DNA of 6,408 nt from NCBI GenBank assembly GCA_020631175.1, contig JAHDHT010000218.1, positions 1 to 6,408 of the forward strand. Direction: 5' to 3'. Positions 6,401 through 6,408 of the stretch are shown here, in pieces. A model generated the notes under the pieces. That model was given only the letters and a program-made list of their open reading frames with translations, was not told the origin of the DNA and did no database searches. A program made the position numbers and the translations under genes. The DNA is from Chitinophagales bacterium (GTDB taxonomy: Bacteria > Bacteroidota > Bacteroidia > Chitinophagales > JAHDHT01). Numbering within the stretch: position 1 is the first letter of the stretch; every line of letters begins with the position of its first letter.

Positions 6401-6408
6401 TTTAAAAA

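Noticed and set aside
1..6408. Insertion sequences, transposase or phage genes
   Set aside because: No such proteins or terminal inverted repeats are visible, and every long frame is explained by envelope or transport genes.

Overview
The window looks like an AT-rich chromosomal segment from a member of the Bacteroidota. Four gene starts or RNA starts are preceded by the phylum's characteristic -7 promoter box TAnnTTTG, with no Shine-Dalgarno sequences. The proteins (single-HMA CopA, GT9 glycosyltransferase, Wzx-like flippase, a lipoprotein with a short Cys-Gly-Gly-Gly start) fit that phylum. The genus cannot be told from the sequence alone. A sulfotransferase in a surface-glycan cluster is compatible with a marine or saline lifestyle, but that is inference.

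Layout. Positions 1-5051 are a leftward (minus strand) run of four genes. In transcription order they are a copper-type P1B ATPase (2898-5051), a GT9/heptosyltransferase-like glycosyltransferase (1849-2895, TTG start, 2 nt after the ATPase stop), a polysaccharide flippase of the MOP/Wzx type (484 to about 1800) and the N-terminal 160 codons of a PAPS-dependent sulfotransferase (3-482, 1 nt after the flippase stop, running off the left edge). A -7 box sits in the 45-nt gap before the flippase, so flippase and sulfotransferase may be transcribed separately from copA-GT9. The 147-nt divergent intergenic region (5052-5198) holds one -7 box for each direction. To its right is a rightward lipoprotein gene (5199-6128) with a histidine-bearing domain that appears duplicated. 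It is followed by a tRNA-His gene (6206-6280) with its own promoter and a strong intrinsic terminator, then a short noncoding tail with 7-bp tandem repeats.

How the parts fit. GT9 transferase, flippase and sulfotransferase look like part of a locus that builds, exports and sulfates a cell-surface glycan. The copper exporter is physically coupled to the first of these genes, and the histidine-containing lipoprotein is divergent from it. Whether that reflects shared regulation (envelope and copper homeostasis) or chance is open. No wholly new system is evident. The points that deserve a second look are the flippase gene with no standard start codon at its homologous N-terminus, the Asp-to-Asn change at the GT9 catalytic position, the Ser-to-Asp change in the ATPase's last transmembrane metal site, and the uncharacterised duplicated lipoprotein.
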